64,000 nt of DNA from NCBI RefSeq assembly GCF_900660665.1, contig NZ_LR215037.1, positions 845,263-909,262 of the forward strand, read 5' to 3'. Below, one piece after another: positions 19,106 to 31,211 of this stretch (positions are counted from its first letter, which is position 1; each line of letters opens with the position of its first letter). This DNA comes from Mycoplasmopsis maculosa. Its GTDB lineage: Bacteria > Bacillota_I > Bacilli_A > Mycoplasmatales > Metamycoplasmataceae. The notes under the pieces are model-generated. The model worked only from the letters and a program-made list of their open reading frames with translations, was not told where the DNA came from and ran no database searches. The position numbers and the translations under genes were made by a program.

Positions 19106-20701
19106 ATGAATTTAGTTGATAACCAAAAAATAGTATTGTATATAATTTCTTCATTTTTAATTGTTGCAGCTATTTTTTTAGTTTCTTTTTCAACTTATTT
19201 TTTAGTAAAAAAACTTATATTTTCTAAATATGAAAAAGATATAGAATTAATAATTAACAAAATAAAGAAATTTAATATAGATAAGAAATCAACTTTGATT
19301 AGATTTAATACTTTGAGTAACTTCAAACAAGAAAAATATTTAGCTATAACAAATAAATTAAAAATAATTGATAATGATATAAAAAATATAAATAAAAATG
19401 TTTCCCCTCAATATCAACAATTATTATCTTCAATAAAAAATAAAAACTTAAAAGAATCGATAATTTTGTATAGAAGTATTAAAAAGTATAATAAAGATTT
19501 ATTAGCAAAAATAAATGAGTTTATTCTATTAAGTAAAGAAACTAATAATTATTGAAATATTATTGATTATTATATGATAGAAAATGACAAAATAATTAAA
19601 CAATTACAATCATATTTAAATATTAACAAAAATAAATTAGTTAATTCATATGACTATTTAAAAACTGAATTAGATAATATTGCAATCTCTAATTATGAAT
19701 TAGAAGACAAAAAAATAAAAGATAATATAGAAATAGTTACTTTGGAGTCAGAAAATTATCAAAAAAGAATTTTATCTTTAGCAAAAAAAATTGATGCTGT
19801 TGTAAATCTAGAATGGTCATTATATTTTGATATACCTAAAAAAATAGAAAAATTTTCAAAACTTGAAGAAGAGATTAGAACAAAATTAAAAAAAGAATTA
19901 AACAATATACAATTTAATTTTTTAAAAAGACCTTTTCAAGAAAGTATTGAAAAAACAAGAAAGTTATATTCTAAATATTATTTTTATTTTTTAGTTTTTT
20001 CTTTAAAAGAAAAATTTAATTTTTATATAAACAGCAATATAAAAACAATTAATTTTGAGATAAATAATATTATCAATGAGTTAAATAATTTAACAATATT
20101 GTTTTTAGAAAATGAAAAGTATGAAAGTTTAAACAATGAGTTTTTTTCTTTGATTTCTCAATTTAATATAGAAAATAAAAATATCTTAGATTTAGAAAAA
20201 CTAAGTTATTCAGATTATGAGTTTTTTATAGAAAAAATTTTAAATATAATTTATGAAATGAATAATTTGATAAGCGAATTTAATAATAATAATTCAATAA
20301 TTTCTTATAATAAATATTATTTAAAAAATTTAGATTTTTGATATAACAAAATACTAGAAAATAAAGACATTCTTGAATCAACATCTGAGAATGAAGAAAG
20401 AGTTTTAAAATTAGTGTCTTCGTATAGTTCAATTATAAATTTACCTGATGAAGAATTACTTAATTATTCTAAAATAAAAGAATTTCAAAAAGATATTTTT
20501 TTCATGTATAAGGAATTATTTACAAAATTAATTTATAAAGATATGACAAAAAAATTAATAAATTATATATCTAAAAGAAATAAAAAAGATACTAATGAAA
20601 TAGATGACATAATAATAATAACTTCTAAAACGCTTTTAGAAAAAAGATATAAAGATGCATTTGAAATAATCAGTAATTATTTAATAAGAAAGAGGTTGTA
20701 A
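19106..20701 (+). CDS. Membrane-anchored coiled-coil protein, probable EzrA homologue
   Basis: A 531-residue protein with one N-terminal helix (about residues 10-33) and a long Lys/Glu/Ile-rich cytoplasmic coiled coil with repeated spectrin-like segments. This is the build of EzrA, the septation-ring regulator that links FtsZ to the membrane. Sequence identity is too low to be sure. Context helps: it overlaps thiI by one base, and in Bacillus subtilis ezrA lies beside nifZ-thiI. The mRNA seems leaderless. Alternative: another membrane-tethered structural protein. Confidence 0.6.
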
Positions 20702-21837
20702 TGTATTCAAAAATTTTAATAAGATATGGGGAATTAACTTTAAAAGGCAAAAATAGAGATTCTTTTATAAATTTACTAGCAAAAAATATTAAGAGAATAA
20801 CTGGAGAAAAACCTATTGTTGAATTTGATAGAATGTATTTAACATATTCTGAAGAAAATTTAGAAAATTTAAAATATGTTTTTGGAATTATTTCATATTC
20901 CCCTATCATTGAATGTGAAAATGATATAGAAATTATTAAGCAAAAATCATTATTATTAATAAATAATGAAAATAAAACTTTTAAGGTTTCTGCGAGAAGA
21001 AACAATAAATCTTTTAATAATACTTCTAATGAAATAAATAATATTATTGGATCTCACGTATTACAAAATTCAAATTTAAAAGTTGATGTTCATAATCCAG
21101 ATTTAACAATTTTTGTTGAAGTAAGAGGCAAATCTACTTATATTTTTGATAAAGTAATTCAAGCTCTTGGTGGATTACCAGTAGGTATAAGTGGTAGAGT
21201 TTTACATTTAATGTCTGGCGGTATCGATAGTCCTGTTGCTGCTTTTGAGTTAATGAAAAGAGGAATGCATGTTAGTTATCTTTCATTTGTTTCTCCACCA
21301 CAAACTGATATTAAAACAATAGAAAAAATGAAAAATATTGTTTCTATATTAAATAAATATCAAGGTAATTCAATATTTTATATTGCAAATTATTCAAAAT
21401 TAATGAATTATATAACTTTTGTATCCAATGAATCATATAAAATTAATTTAATGCGTAGAAGTTTTTATAGAATAGCATCTAGAAAGGCAAAAGAATTAAA
21501 TATTCTCGCTTTGAGTAATGGTGAAAATTTAGGTCAAGTTGCTAGTCAAACTTTAGAAAGTTTAAGTACAATAGCAAATGCTAGTGATTTATTAATTTTT
21601 AGACCATTGCTTACAAATGACAAAATTGAAACAATAGAAATTGCAAAAAAAATTGGTACTTACGAACCATCAATAATAAAAGCAAACGAAACTTGCGAAC
21701 TTTTTGCTCCAAAGCAACCAGTCACAAAACCAACTTTAGAAAAATCTTTGGAATATGAAAAAGAATTAGCACAAATACCTAATTTTGAAGACGAAATTTT
21801 AAATTCATTAATAGAAGAACATCATTTTAATAATTAA
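20701..21837 (+). CDS. thiI: tRNA 4-thiouridine synthetase ThiI
   Basis: A 378-residue enzyme that adenylates and thiolates U8 of tRNA. The N-terminal ferredoxin-like and THUMP domains (MYSKILIRYGELTLKGKNRDSF) are followed by the PP-loop motif LMSGGIDSPVAAFELMKRG near residue 176, then SNGENLGQVASQTLESL and FRPLLTNDKIETIEIAKKIGTYE, all characteristic. The C-terminal rhodanese domain of E. coli ThiI is absent, as in Bacillus. The start codon overlaps the stop of the EzrA-like gene (TAATG). Confidence 0.95.
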   Translation: MYSKILIRYGELTLKGKNRDSFINLLAKNIKRITGEKPIVEFDRMYLTYSEENLENLKYVFGIISYSPIIECENDIEIIKQKSLLLINNENKTFKVSARRNNKSFNNTSNEINNIIGSHVLQNSNLKVDVHNPDLTIFVEVRGKSTYIFDKVIQALGGLPVGISGRVLHLMSGGIDSPVAAFELMKRGMHVSYLSFVSPPQTDIKTIEKMKNIVSILNKYQGNSIFYIANYSKLMNYITFVSNESYKINLMRRSFYRIASRKAKELNILALSNGENLGQVASQTLESLSTIANASDLLIFRPLLTNDKIETIEIAKKIGTYEPSIIKANETCELFAPKQPVTKPTLEKSLEYEKELAQIPNFEDEILNSLIEEHHFNN

Positions 21838-21872
21838 AATAAAATTTTAAAAGATTTTATTTTTTTTTTTTT
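21837..21872 (+). terminator. Terminator of thiI
   Basis: AAATAAAAT/ATTTTATTT stem overlapping the thiI stop, followed by a long T run. Confidence 0.75.
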
Positions 21873-21990
21873 TATTTCTTTTTATCAATAAATATATTAT
21901 TATATATACATGCTTATAGTTATTCGTAAGCATAAAAATTACTTTAAATATAAATATCAAAAAATTATTTAAAAAAAATATAAAATTTAT

Positions 21991-22017
21991 TTGTTAAAAA
22001 TTTATTTAATGTATAAT
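21991..22017 (+). promoter_or_regulatory. Promoter of the 23S rRNA unit
   Basis: TTGTTA (21991-21996) and TATAAT (22012-22017), spacing 15. Best -35/-10 pair in the window. The transcript would start near 22024. Confidence 0.65.
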
Positions 22018-22050
22018 GATTAAGTAACTCTTATTGAATAAGGGTTAAGA

Positions 22051-22173
22051 TGTTCTTTGAAAACTGAATAGTAAATTTTTTGATATTTACAACGACATCT
22101 AAATAAATTAATTTGGTTAATTTGTTTTGATTCATCGAGTAATCATTTAAATATGATTCATTGAAATGTCTTA
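22051..22173 (+). other. Left strands of the 23S processing stems
   Basis: 22051-22074 pairs with 25144-25167 over 24 nt with a single G-U pair. 22157-22173 pairs perfectly over 17 bp with 25113-25129, and ACACATC (22178-22184) with GATGTGT (25101-25107). These bracket the 23S gene and are expected substrates for RNase III. The TTCTTTGAAAACTGAATA segment resembles the conserved block of Firmicute 16S-23S spacers. Confidence 0.8.
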
Positions 22174-22212
22174 AAATACACATCTGTAACAATCAATAGG
22201 AAAATACAAATA

Positions 22213-25098
<2,886 letters not shown>

Positions 25099-25100
25099 TT

Positions 25101-25167
25101 GATGTGTCATTATAAGACATTTCAATGAAACATAGGTATATCATTACTATTCAGTTTTCAGAGAACA
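25101..25167 (+). other. Right strands of the 23S processing stems
   Basis: Complementary partners of the left strands: 25101-25107, 25113-25129 and 25144-25167. Confidence 0.8.
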
Positions 25168-25190
25168 CGCCCAAGTGGGCTTTTTTTATT
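25168..25190 (+). terminator. Terminator of the 23S unit
   Basis: GCCC-AAGT-GGGC stem followed by seven T, immediately after the outer processing stem. Confidence 0.85.
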
Positions 25191-25263
25191 TTTTTAAATT
25201 ATTTAAGTTTTTGATAAAATAAAATTGCAATAATTATTTATAAAAAGTATAGAAAGAAAAAAA

Positions 25264-25635
25264 ATGAAGTTTGCAACTATTTCACAAGTGCTACCAGCTA
25301 TTGTTTCATTAGCGACACTTAATGTAAATTTATCATTAAATGAAAATAAGTATTTAAAAATTAAAAAAGTAATTCTAAATGTATCAAAAATTAAATTACC
25401 AGAATGAGTTGTTGTATATGAATCAAATTTGATTTGTAGATATAGTAATCGTGGTGTTGGTGGTAAAAATTTAGTTTTTAGAAATATAACAACAAATGAA
25501 GAAAAAACTATTGATAAAATATTTAAATATTCTAATGATCAATTGGCTATATGAAGTTTAATAAAAGTTTATTTTAAAAGCCAAGACTGATTTATTAAAA
25601 CTTTTCCAAATAAATTAAAAAAAAGGATAATTTAG
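25264..25635 (+). CDS. Hypothetical protein after 23S rRNA
   Basis: A 123-residue protein, not recognised. The first 25 residues (MKFATISQVLPAIVSLATL) are moderately hydrophobic; there is no lipobox. The body is basic (LNVSKIKLPEWVVVYE, RYSNRGVGGKNL) and ends in KKRII. Four TGA codons are read as Trp, which supports coding. A weak purine-rich RBS precedes ATG. The next gene begins 6 nt after its stop, so the two form an operon. Confidence 0.65.
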
Positions 25636-25641
25636 GATAAT

Positions 25642-26340
25642 ATGATATTTTCTATTGAAATTTGAACGTTTATAATTTGAGCACTAAACTTAATAATCAA
25701 CCCACTTATTTTTATTTCGCTTATCTATCTTATTTTAGGTTTTAATAATTTTATAAAAATACTTGATTTAATAATTTTTCCTTATAGAATTAAAAATAAT
25801 TTACAATCTTCAAGTAAAAAGATTAATTATTCTTTTAAAAAAATTATTAAATTTTCTTGATTGTGATTTACTTTTTTATCAATTCTATCATTAACTTCAT
25901 CAATAATATATTTAGTTTTTGGTTTAAAAAAAATGTATGGTAATGTGTCTGAATTAACTCTCCAATTTTTTCTAATAATTAGTTCATTTGGTATTTTATT
26001 AGTAATAACTTATCTTATATTGCAAATTAATTTACACAATAATTATTTAAAATTTGTAAAGAATTATGATTTCAAATATAATGAACTTAATTATAAAAAT
26101 GATGAAAAAATAAACAAAGAAAAACTGCCATTATTTATAAAAATTAATTTAGAAAATTCATTAAAATTAAAAAGATTAATTTGATTTATACCTTTTATTC
26201 CATTATTTTTTAGCTTATTTAAGAAAAATAATGAATTTAAAATATCATTTAAGCATGCGTTATTATTTATTGATTTTGACTTAATTAAATCTGAATCAAT
26301 AAACAATGATATATGAAAATCTTATATATCAAAATTCTAA
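25642..26340 (+). CDS. Hypothetical membrane protein
   Basis: A 232-residue protein, not recognised. Predicted helices lie at about residues 5-35, 72-95, 102-132 and a shorter hydrophobic stretch near 182-200, separated by Lys/Asn-rich segments. It starts 6 nt after the previous gene (AGGATAAT ATG) and is followed by a terminator. Several TGA codons encode Trp. No catalytic motif is visible. Confidence 0.65.
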
Positions 26341-26422
26341 AAATATGTTTTTTAAATATTTTATAAAAAAACGTTATATTTTAAATTTTAAAAATAAATA
26401 AATTTTTAAATAATAATATTCT

Positions 26423-26462
26423 AAAAAAAGCATCTATAAATTTTTTAGATACTTTTTTTATT
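26423..26462 (+). terminator. Terminator after the two unknown genes
   Basis: AAAAAAG-ATCTA paired with TAGAT-CTTTTTT (one mismatch), followed by T run. Confidence 0.75.
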
Positions 26463-26490
26463 TTTTTTTAAATAAAATATTTTTTTATTG

Positions 26491-26496
26491 TATAAT
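26491..26496 (+). promoter_or_regulatory. -10 box of the second tRNA cluster
   Basis: TATAAT 28 nt before tRNA-Pro. Confidence 0.55.
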
Positions 26497-26523
26497 AAAT
26501 ATGCTTTTATGTAAGCAAAACCA

Positions 26524-26600
26524 GGAGAAGTAGCTCAGCTTGGCAGAGCGCTACGTTTGGGACGTAGTGGTCGCAGGTTCAAATCCTGTCTTCTTCACCA
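26524..26600 (+). tRNA. tRNA-Pro (TGG)
   Basis: GGAGAAG/CTTCTTC acceptor, anticodon loop TTTGGGA, encoded CCA. Confidence 0.95.
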
Positions 26601-26601
26601 C

Positions 26602-26678
26602 GGGGGATTAGCTCATTTGGCTAGAGCACTTGCCTTGCACGCAAGGGGTGGTGGGTTCGAATCCCATATCCTCCACCA
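26602..26678 (+). tRNA. tRNA-Ala (TGC)
   Basis: GGGGGAT/ATCCTCC acceptor, anticodon loop CTTGCAC, encoded CCA. Confidence 0.95.
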
Positions 26679-26684
26679 TTTTAT

Positions 26685-26761
26685 GGCGTTGTAGCTCAGT
26701 TGGTTAGAGCATTCGGTTCATACCCGAAAGGTCAAGAGTTCGACTCTCTTCGACGCTACCA
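26685..26761 (+). tRNA. tRNA-Met (CAT), elongator
   Basis: GGCGTTG/CGACGCT acceptor and GGTTCATACCCG anticodon arm, as in Bacillus elongator tRNA-Met. It is the likely substrate of the TmcAL encoded at 40 kb. Confidence 0.9.
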
Positions 26762-26789
26762 ATTTTATATGGAATACATTCTAACTGAA

Positions 26790-26865
26790 GGACCTATAGC
26801 TCAACGGTTAGAGCAACCGGCTCATAACCGGTTGGCTACTGGTTCGAATCCAGTTAGGTCCACCA
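26790..26865 (+). tRNA. tRNA-Ile2 (CAT, lysidine-modified)
   Basis: GGACCTA/TAGGTCC acceptor and CCGGCTCATAACCGG arm match Bacillus tRNA-Ile(CAT) rather than Met. C34 is expected to become lysidine by TilS so that it reads AUA. Confidence 0.85.
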
Positions 26866-26866
26866 C

Positions 26867-26959
26867 GGGTGATTACCCAAGTCTGGCTGAAGGGACTAGT
26901 CTTGAAAACTAGCAGGGGCTTCACGGCCCGCGGGGGTTCGAATCCCTCATCACCCGCCA
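26867..26959 (+). tRNA. tRNA-Ser (TGA)
   Basis: 93-nt class II tRNA, GGGTGAT/ATCACCC acceptor, anticodon loop CTTGAAA, discriminator G, encoded CCA. A small TGTTC-GAAA-GAACA hairpin (26962-26975) follows in the spacer. Confidence 0.93.
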
Positions 26960-26992
26960 TTTGTTCGAAAGAACACCTAAAAAACTTCACAT

Positions 26993-27068
26993 CGCGGAGT
27001 GGAGAAGTTGGCATCTCACAAGGCTCATAACCTTGGGATCACTGGTTCGAGTCCAGTCTCCGCCACCA
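26993..27068 (+). tRNA. Initiator tRNA-fMet (CAT)
   Basis: CGCGGAG/CTCCGCC acceptor with the unpaired C1-C72 that marks bacterial initiators, anticodon loop with CAT, encoded CCA. Confidence 0.92.
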
Positions 27069-27072
27069 ATAT

Positions 27073-27149
27073 GGTCCAGTGGTAAAGTGGTTTAATACGT
27101 CTCCCTGTCACGGAGAAGATCGCGGGTTCAATTCCCGTCTGGACCGCCA
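27073..27149 (+). tRNA. tRNA-Asp (GTC)
   Basis: GGTCCAG/CTGGACC acceptor, anticodon loop CTGTCAC, encoded CCA. Confidence 0.95.
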
Positions 27150-27152
27150 TAA

Positions 27153-27228
27153 GGCCCCATAGCTCAGCTGGTAGAGCAACGGATTGAAGCTCCGTGTGTC
27201 GCTGGTTCGATCCCGGCTGGGGCCACCA
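27153..27228 (+). tRNA. tRNA-Phe (GAA)
   Basis: GGCCCCA/TGGGGCC acceptor, anticodon loop TTGAAGC, encoded CCA. Confidence 0.95.
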
Positions 27229-27235
27229 TATATAG

Positions 27236-27258
27236 ACTTCGATTACGAAGTTTTTTTA
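27236..27258 (+). terminator. Terminator of the second tRNA cluster
   Basis: ACTTCG-ATTA-CGAAGT stem with seven T. Confidence 0.85.
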
Positions 27259-27265
27259 TTTTTTT

Positions 27266-27313
27266 GTTTTATTTCTTTTGAATTTTTATTATTGAATTTA
27301 AAAGAAATAAAAC
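27266..27313. repeat. Long hairpin upstream of ileS
   Basis: Perfect 14-bp arms GTTTTATTTCTTTT/AAAAGAAATAAAAC, extendable to about 19 bp with one G-T pair. No T run follows on either strand, so it does not look like an ordinary terminator. It is not a T-box: no conserved T-box sequence is present. Confidence 0.7.
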
Positions 27314-27391
27314 AAAAATAAAATGCATTAATTTTTAATAATATTTAATAAAATATTATTATATAAATTTAACTTTATAAAAGGAGAGTAT

Positions 27392-30067
27392 ATGAATGCT
27401 GATGAATTAAAGAAAACGTTAAATATGCCTAAGACTGATTTTGAAATGAGAGCTAATTTAACTGTAAAGGAACCACTTTTTAGAGAAGAATGATTAAAAA
27501 TAAACCTTTATAAAAAAGTATTAGAAAAGAATAAAAATAATGAAGCTTTTATATTACATGACGGCCCACCATATGCAAATGGTAGTATTCACATAGGACA
27601 TGCTTTAAACAAAATATTAAAAGATATAATTATTCGTTATAAATCATTAAGAGGTTTTTATACTCCTTATGTCCCAGGTTGAGATACTCATGGATTACCG
27701 ATTGAACATAAAATGTTAACTGAAATGAAAACTAATCATAAGAATATTAGTGCAGTTGAGTTAAGAAAAAAAGCTCATGAATATGCTTTAAGTCAAGTTG
27801 ATCATCAAAAGAAACAATTTGAACAATTGCAAATGCTAACAGATTTTGAAAAGATTTATTTAACTTTAGATCCTAAATTTGAAGCAGATCAATTAAGATT
27901 ATTCAAAAAAATGATTATGTCGGGTTTAGTTTATAAAGGCTTAAAACCAGTTTATTGATCACCTTCAAGTCAAACAGCATTAGCAGAAGCTGAAGTTGAG
28001 TATAAAGACGTTATAAGTCCTTCAATATACGTAGCCTTTAATATTGTTGATAATTTAATTAATAAAAGCATTAAATTAAATGATAAATTAGTAATATGAA
28101 CTACAACACCTTGAACATTGTTAGCTAATTCAGGTATAGCGATTGGAGAGCAATTTGAATATGCACGTATCGAAAAAGATAATGTAGGTTATATTGTTGC
28201 AAAAGATCTAGTTGAAAAAATAATTAGTGAATTTAAATGAAATATTAATGAAATTAAAATAACAAATACTTTCAAAGCTAATGAACTTGTTGGAATTAAA
28301 TATTTAGGTGTTCTTAATAACCTTGAGTGTCCAGTTGTTATTGGGCATCACGTAACACTAGAATCAGGTTCTGGATTAGTTCATATCGCTCCTTTATTTG
28401 GAGAAGATGACTTTTTAATTGGAAATAAAAATAGCCTTGAAATGATAATGCATGTTAAAGATGATGGTGTTATTAATGAATATGGTAAAACTTATGAAGG
28501 ACAATTTTATGAAAAAGCAAATGATTTAATTTTTGTAGAATTAGAAGATAAAAAAGCTTTATTATCTAAAAGTTCAATTAAGCACTCATATCCACATGAT
28601 TGAAGAACTCATAAACCAATTTTATTTAGAGGAACTCCACAATGATTTGTTTCTATAGACAAAATTAAACCTAATTTATTAAATGAACTTGATAAAATAA
28701 AAACTTATCCAGAATGAGCTAAAAAACGTTTGATAAATATGATAGCTGATAGAAATGATTGAACAATAAGTCGTCAAAGAACTTGAGGTGTTCCAATTAT
28801 TGTTTTTTATGACAAAGATAATAAACCAGTTATAAAAGAGGACATATTTGATCATGTTATATCTTTAGTTGAAGAAAAAGGGACTGATATTTGATGAGAA
28901 TTATCGGCTGATGAATTATTACCTGAAGAATATAAAAACTTAGGGTATACTAAAGAAATGTATATTATGGATGTTTGATTTGATTCAGGATCAACATCAA
29001 TAGCTGTAGATATTATGGAAAATGCTTCTGTTCCTTATGATTTATATTTAGAAGGAAGTGACCAATATCGTGGTTGATTTAATTCTTCATTAATAAATAG
29101 CGTAGCATATACAAATAAAGCACCTTATAAACAAATTGTAAGTCATGGTTTTGTTCTTGATGCTAAAGGTGAAAAAATGTCTAAATCAAAAGGGAATGTT
29201 ATTGACCCATTAAAAATAATTTCTAAATCAGGTTCTGACATTTTACGTTTATGAGTAGCTAATAGTGAGTATACAAATGATGTTACTATTGGTGATGAAA
29301 TAATGAATCAAAATACAGAAGTTTATAGAAAAATAAGAAATACATTGAAATTCTTACTTGGAAATATTTCAGATTTTACTTATGATCCTTTATTAAAAAG
29401 ATCAGGTGTACACTTATATATTAAGGAAAAGTTAGAAGAATTTAAATCACAAGTTTTACAAGCTTATGATGAATATAAATTTATTAATGTTGTTAAGTTA
29501 ATAAATAATTATGTAGTTGATCTTTCTAGTTTTTACTTAAATATTTCTAAAGATATTTTGTATGTTGAAGCAAAAAAATCTATAAATAGACTAATGGTTC
29601 AAACTAATATATATGAAATAACCGATTTCTTAATAAAAGCTATAGCACCAATTTTACCTACAACAGCAGAAGATGCATACAAGCACTTTAATAAAGAAAA
29701 TAAAAAAGAAAGCATTCATCTTGAATCACTTGAAGAAATAATTCAATTTGATTCTCAAATAATAGAGCAATGAAATGAATTTTTTGATTTAAGAGATAAA
29801 GTTAATATTCTTTTAGAAAATGCAATTAAAGAAGGAAAAATAAAAAGAACAAATGAAGCTAAATTAACATTATCAATAAATAGCGATTTTCTAAAAGAAC
29901 TTGACTTAAAACAATTATTAATGGTTGGATTAATTGAATTTTCTAATGAAAATATAGTTTCTACTTTTGAATCAGTAAAATGTTTAAGATGCTGAAATCA
30001 CTATATTCCAAATCAAATAAAAGATGATGTTTGTCAAATGTGTTATAAAGTTATAAATAATAAATAG
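27392..30067 (+). CDS. ileS: Isoleucyl-tRNA synthetase
   Basis: An 891-residue class Ia synthetase. HIGH appears as [16 protein letters not shown] near residue 58, KMSKS as [11 protein letters not shown] near 595, with the editing domain between (TTTPWTLLANSG near 235) and WFDSGSTS-like [12 protein letters not shown] near 530. The C-terminus keeps the zinc finger with CLRCWNHY and CQMCYK. Length is slightly short of Bacillus IleS (921). More than ten TGA codons are Trp at conserved tryptophans. RBS AAGGAG precedes ATG. lspA follows after 10 nt, the conserved ileS-lspA pair. Confidence 0.97.
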
Positions 30068-30077
30068 TTGGTTTTAT

Positions 30078-30722
30078 ATGATAATAAAAATTAAAAATTA
30101 TTTTGCAAATAAAAAGAAACACATTAAAGAAAATTGAAAGAAAATATTATTTAATTATTTAACATTTATTTCTACTTTTATAATTTTACTTATTGTTGAT
30201 CAAGTAACAAAGCATACAATTTCTTCAATAGTTCCAGAAAACACTAAATATGATTATACTTTTATAGGTTTTTCATACACTCTACATAGAGGAATTACAA
30301 TAATAAAAAATATTAATTCAGTTGGTTGAGTATTTCTTCATATATTAAGTATTGTTTTATTAATATTCTTATTTTTAACGCCTTTATTTATAAATAAGAC
30401 TATCCCATTATTAGCTTTTGCAACAATAGCAGCAGGAGATTTAGGAAATTTTATTGATAGAATGATAGATTATCCAAACAATGGTGTAATAGATATTATT
30501 TATAGTCCATTTTTTGAAAAATGAGTAGGCAGAGATTTAGGTATTTTTAATTTTGCAGATACATATATTATTTCAGGTGGATTATTAATGCTTATTTATG
30601 TAATTTTTACCCAATTTTTATCAACCTCAAAAGAAGAAAAAGAAGAAGAATTAATACAATATGACTTAGTTATAGATCCTATTGTTTTAGAAACAATTAA
30701 CAAAAATAATAAAAATAAATAA
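30078..30722 (+). CDS. lspA: Lipoprotein signal peptidase (signal peptidase II)
   Basis: A 214-residue polytopic aspartic protease that cleaves prolipoproteins after lipid attachment. The two catalytic motifs are present: GDLGNFIDRM (Asp near residue 140) and FNFADTYI (Asp near 162); IVDQVTKH in the first helix is also conserved. Four hydrophobic helices are visible. Extra basic N-terminal and acidic C-terminal extensions make it longer than E. coli LspA (164). It serves the lipoproteins in this window such as OppA and the acid phosphatase. It is cotranscribed with ileS. Confidence 0.93.
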
Positions 30723-30733
30723 TCTTAATACAA

Positions 30734-30772
30734 AAAAATCTTGCTTATGAAATATAAAGCAAGATTTTTTAT
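30734..30772 (+). terminator. Terminator of ileS-lspA
   Basis: ATCTTGCTT/AAGCAAGAT stem (30739-30747/30757-30765) with flanking A and T runs. Confidence 0.85.
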
Positions 30773-30776
30773 ATTA

Positions 30777-30806
30777 AAAAATAAAGTAACTTTTCTGTTA
30801 CTTTAT
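30777..30806 (-). terminator. Terminator of lepA and the membrane-protein gene
   Basis: Minus strand AATAAAGTAAC/GTTACTTTATT with TTTT after it. Confidence 0.8.
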
Positions 30807-30809
30807 TAA

Positions 30810-31208
30810 CTATTGATTTTCGTTATTTTCGTATCTATAATCAATGTAAGCTTTTATTACTTCTTTGTGATTTGTAGGATAAAGATTTTTTAAAAAAAAT
30901 AAATAAAATTTCTTTTTTGTAGAAAATAACTGATTTAAAAGATAATTTGAGCATTTATTAGCAAATATTTTTGGAAAAAATAATAAACTAATTATTATAT
31001 AACCAATAAATAATAATGTTGTTATTAAACCTAAAATACTAGGAACTATATTTTTAGTATTTTTATTTACTACATGAATAATTATATAAGATATTAAAGT
31101 AGAAAACAATAAAGCAAAGACAATTGCATAAGAAGTAAAAGTAGTTATAACAAGCGCTTTAAACCATTTTTTTTCTTTTTCTAAATTTATTTCACTATTT
31201 TTAATCAT
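30810..31208 (-). CDS. Hypothetical membrane protein downstream of lepA
   Basis: A 132-residue protein, not recognised. Two hydrophobic stretches (about residues 17-47 and 55-80) suggest two or three helices, with charged ends. It begins 3 nt after the lepA stop and ends at a terminator, so it is cotranscribed with lepA. No motif indicates a function. Confidence 0.7.
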   Translation of the reverse strand: MIKNSEINLEKEKKWFKALVITTFTSYAIVFALLFSTLISYIIIHVVNKNTKNIVPSILGLITTLLFIGYIIISLLFFPKIFANKCSNYLLNQLFSTKKKFYLFFLKNLYPTNHKEVIKAYIDYRYENNENQ

Positions 31209-31211
31209 AAT

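Noticed and set aside
25101..25263. 5S rRNA following 23S
   Set aside because: The sequence after 23S is only the processing-stem partner strands, a terminator and AT-rich DNA.
26685..27068. Three tRNAs with CAT anticodon as redundant Met copies
   Set aside because: Body and acceptor sequences differ and fit elongator Met, Ile2 and initiator fMet respectively.
27259..27391. T-box riboswitch before ileS
   Set aside because: No T-box consensus or specifier-type stem; only a long plain hairpin is present.
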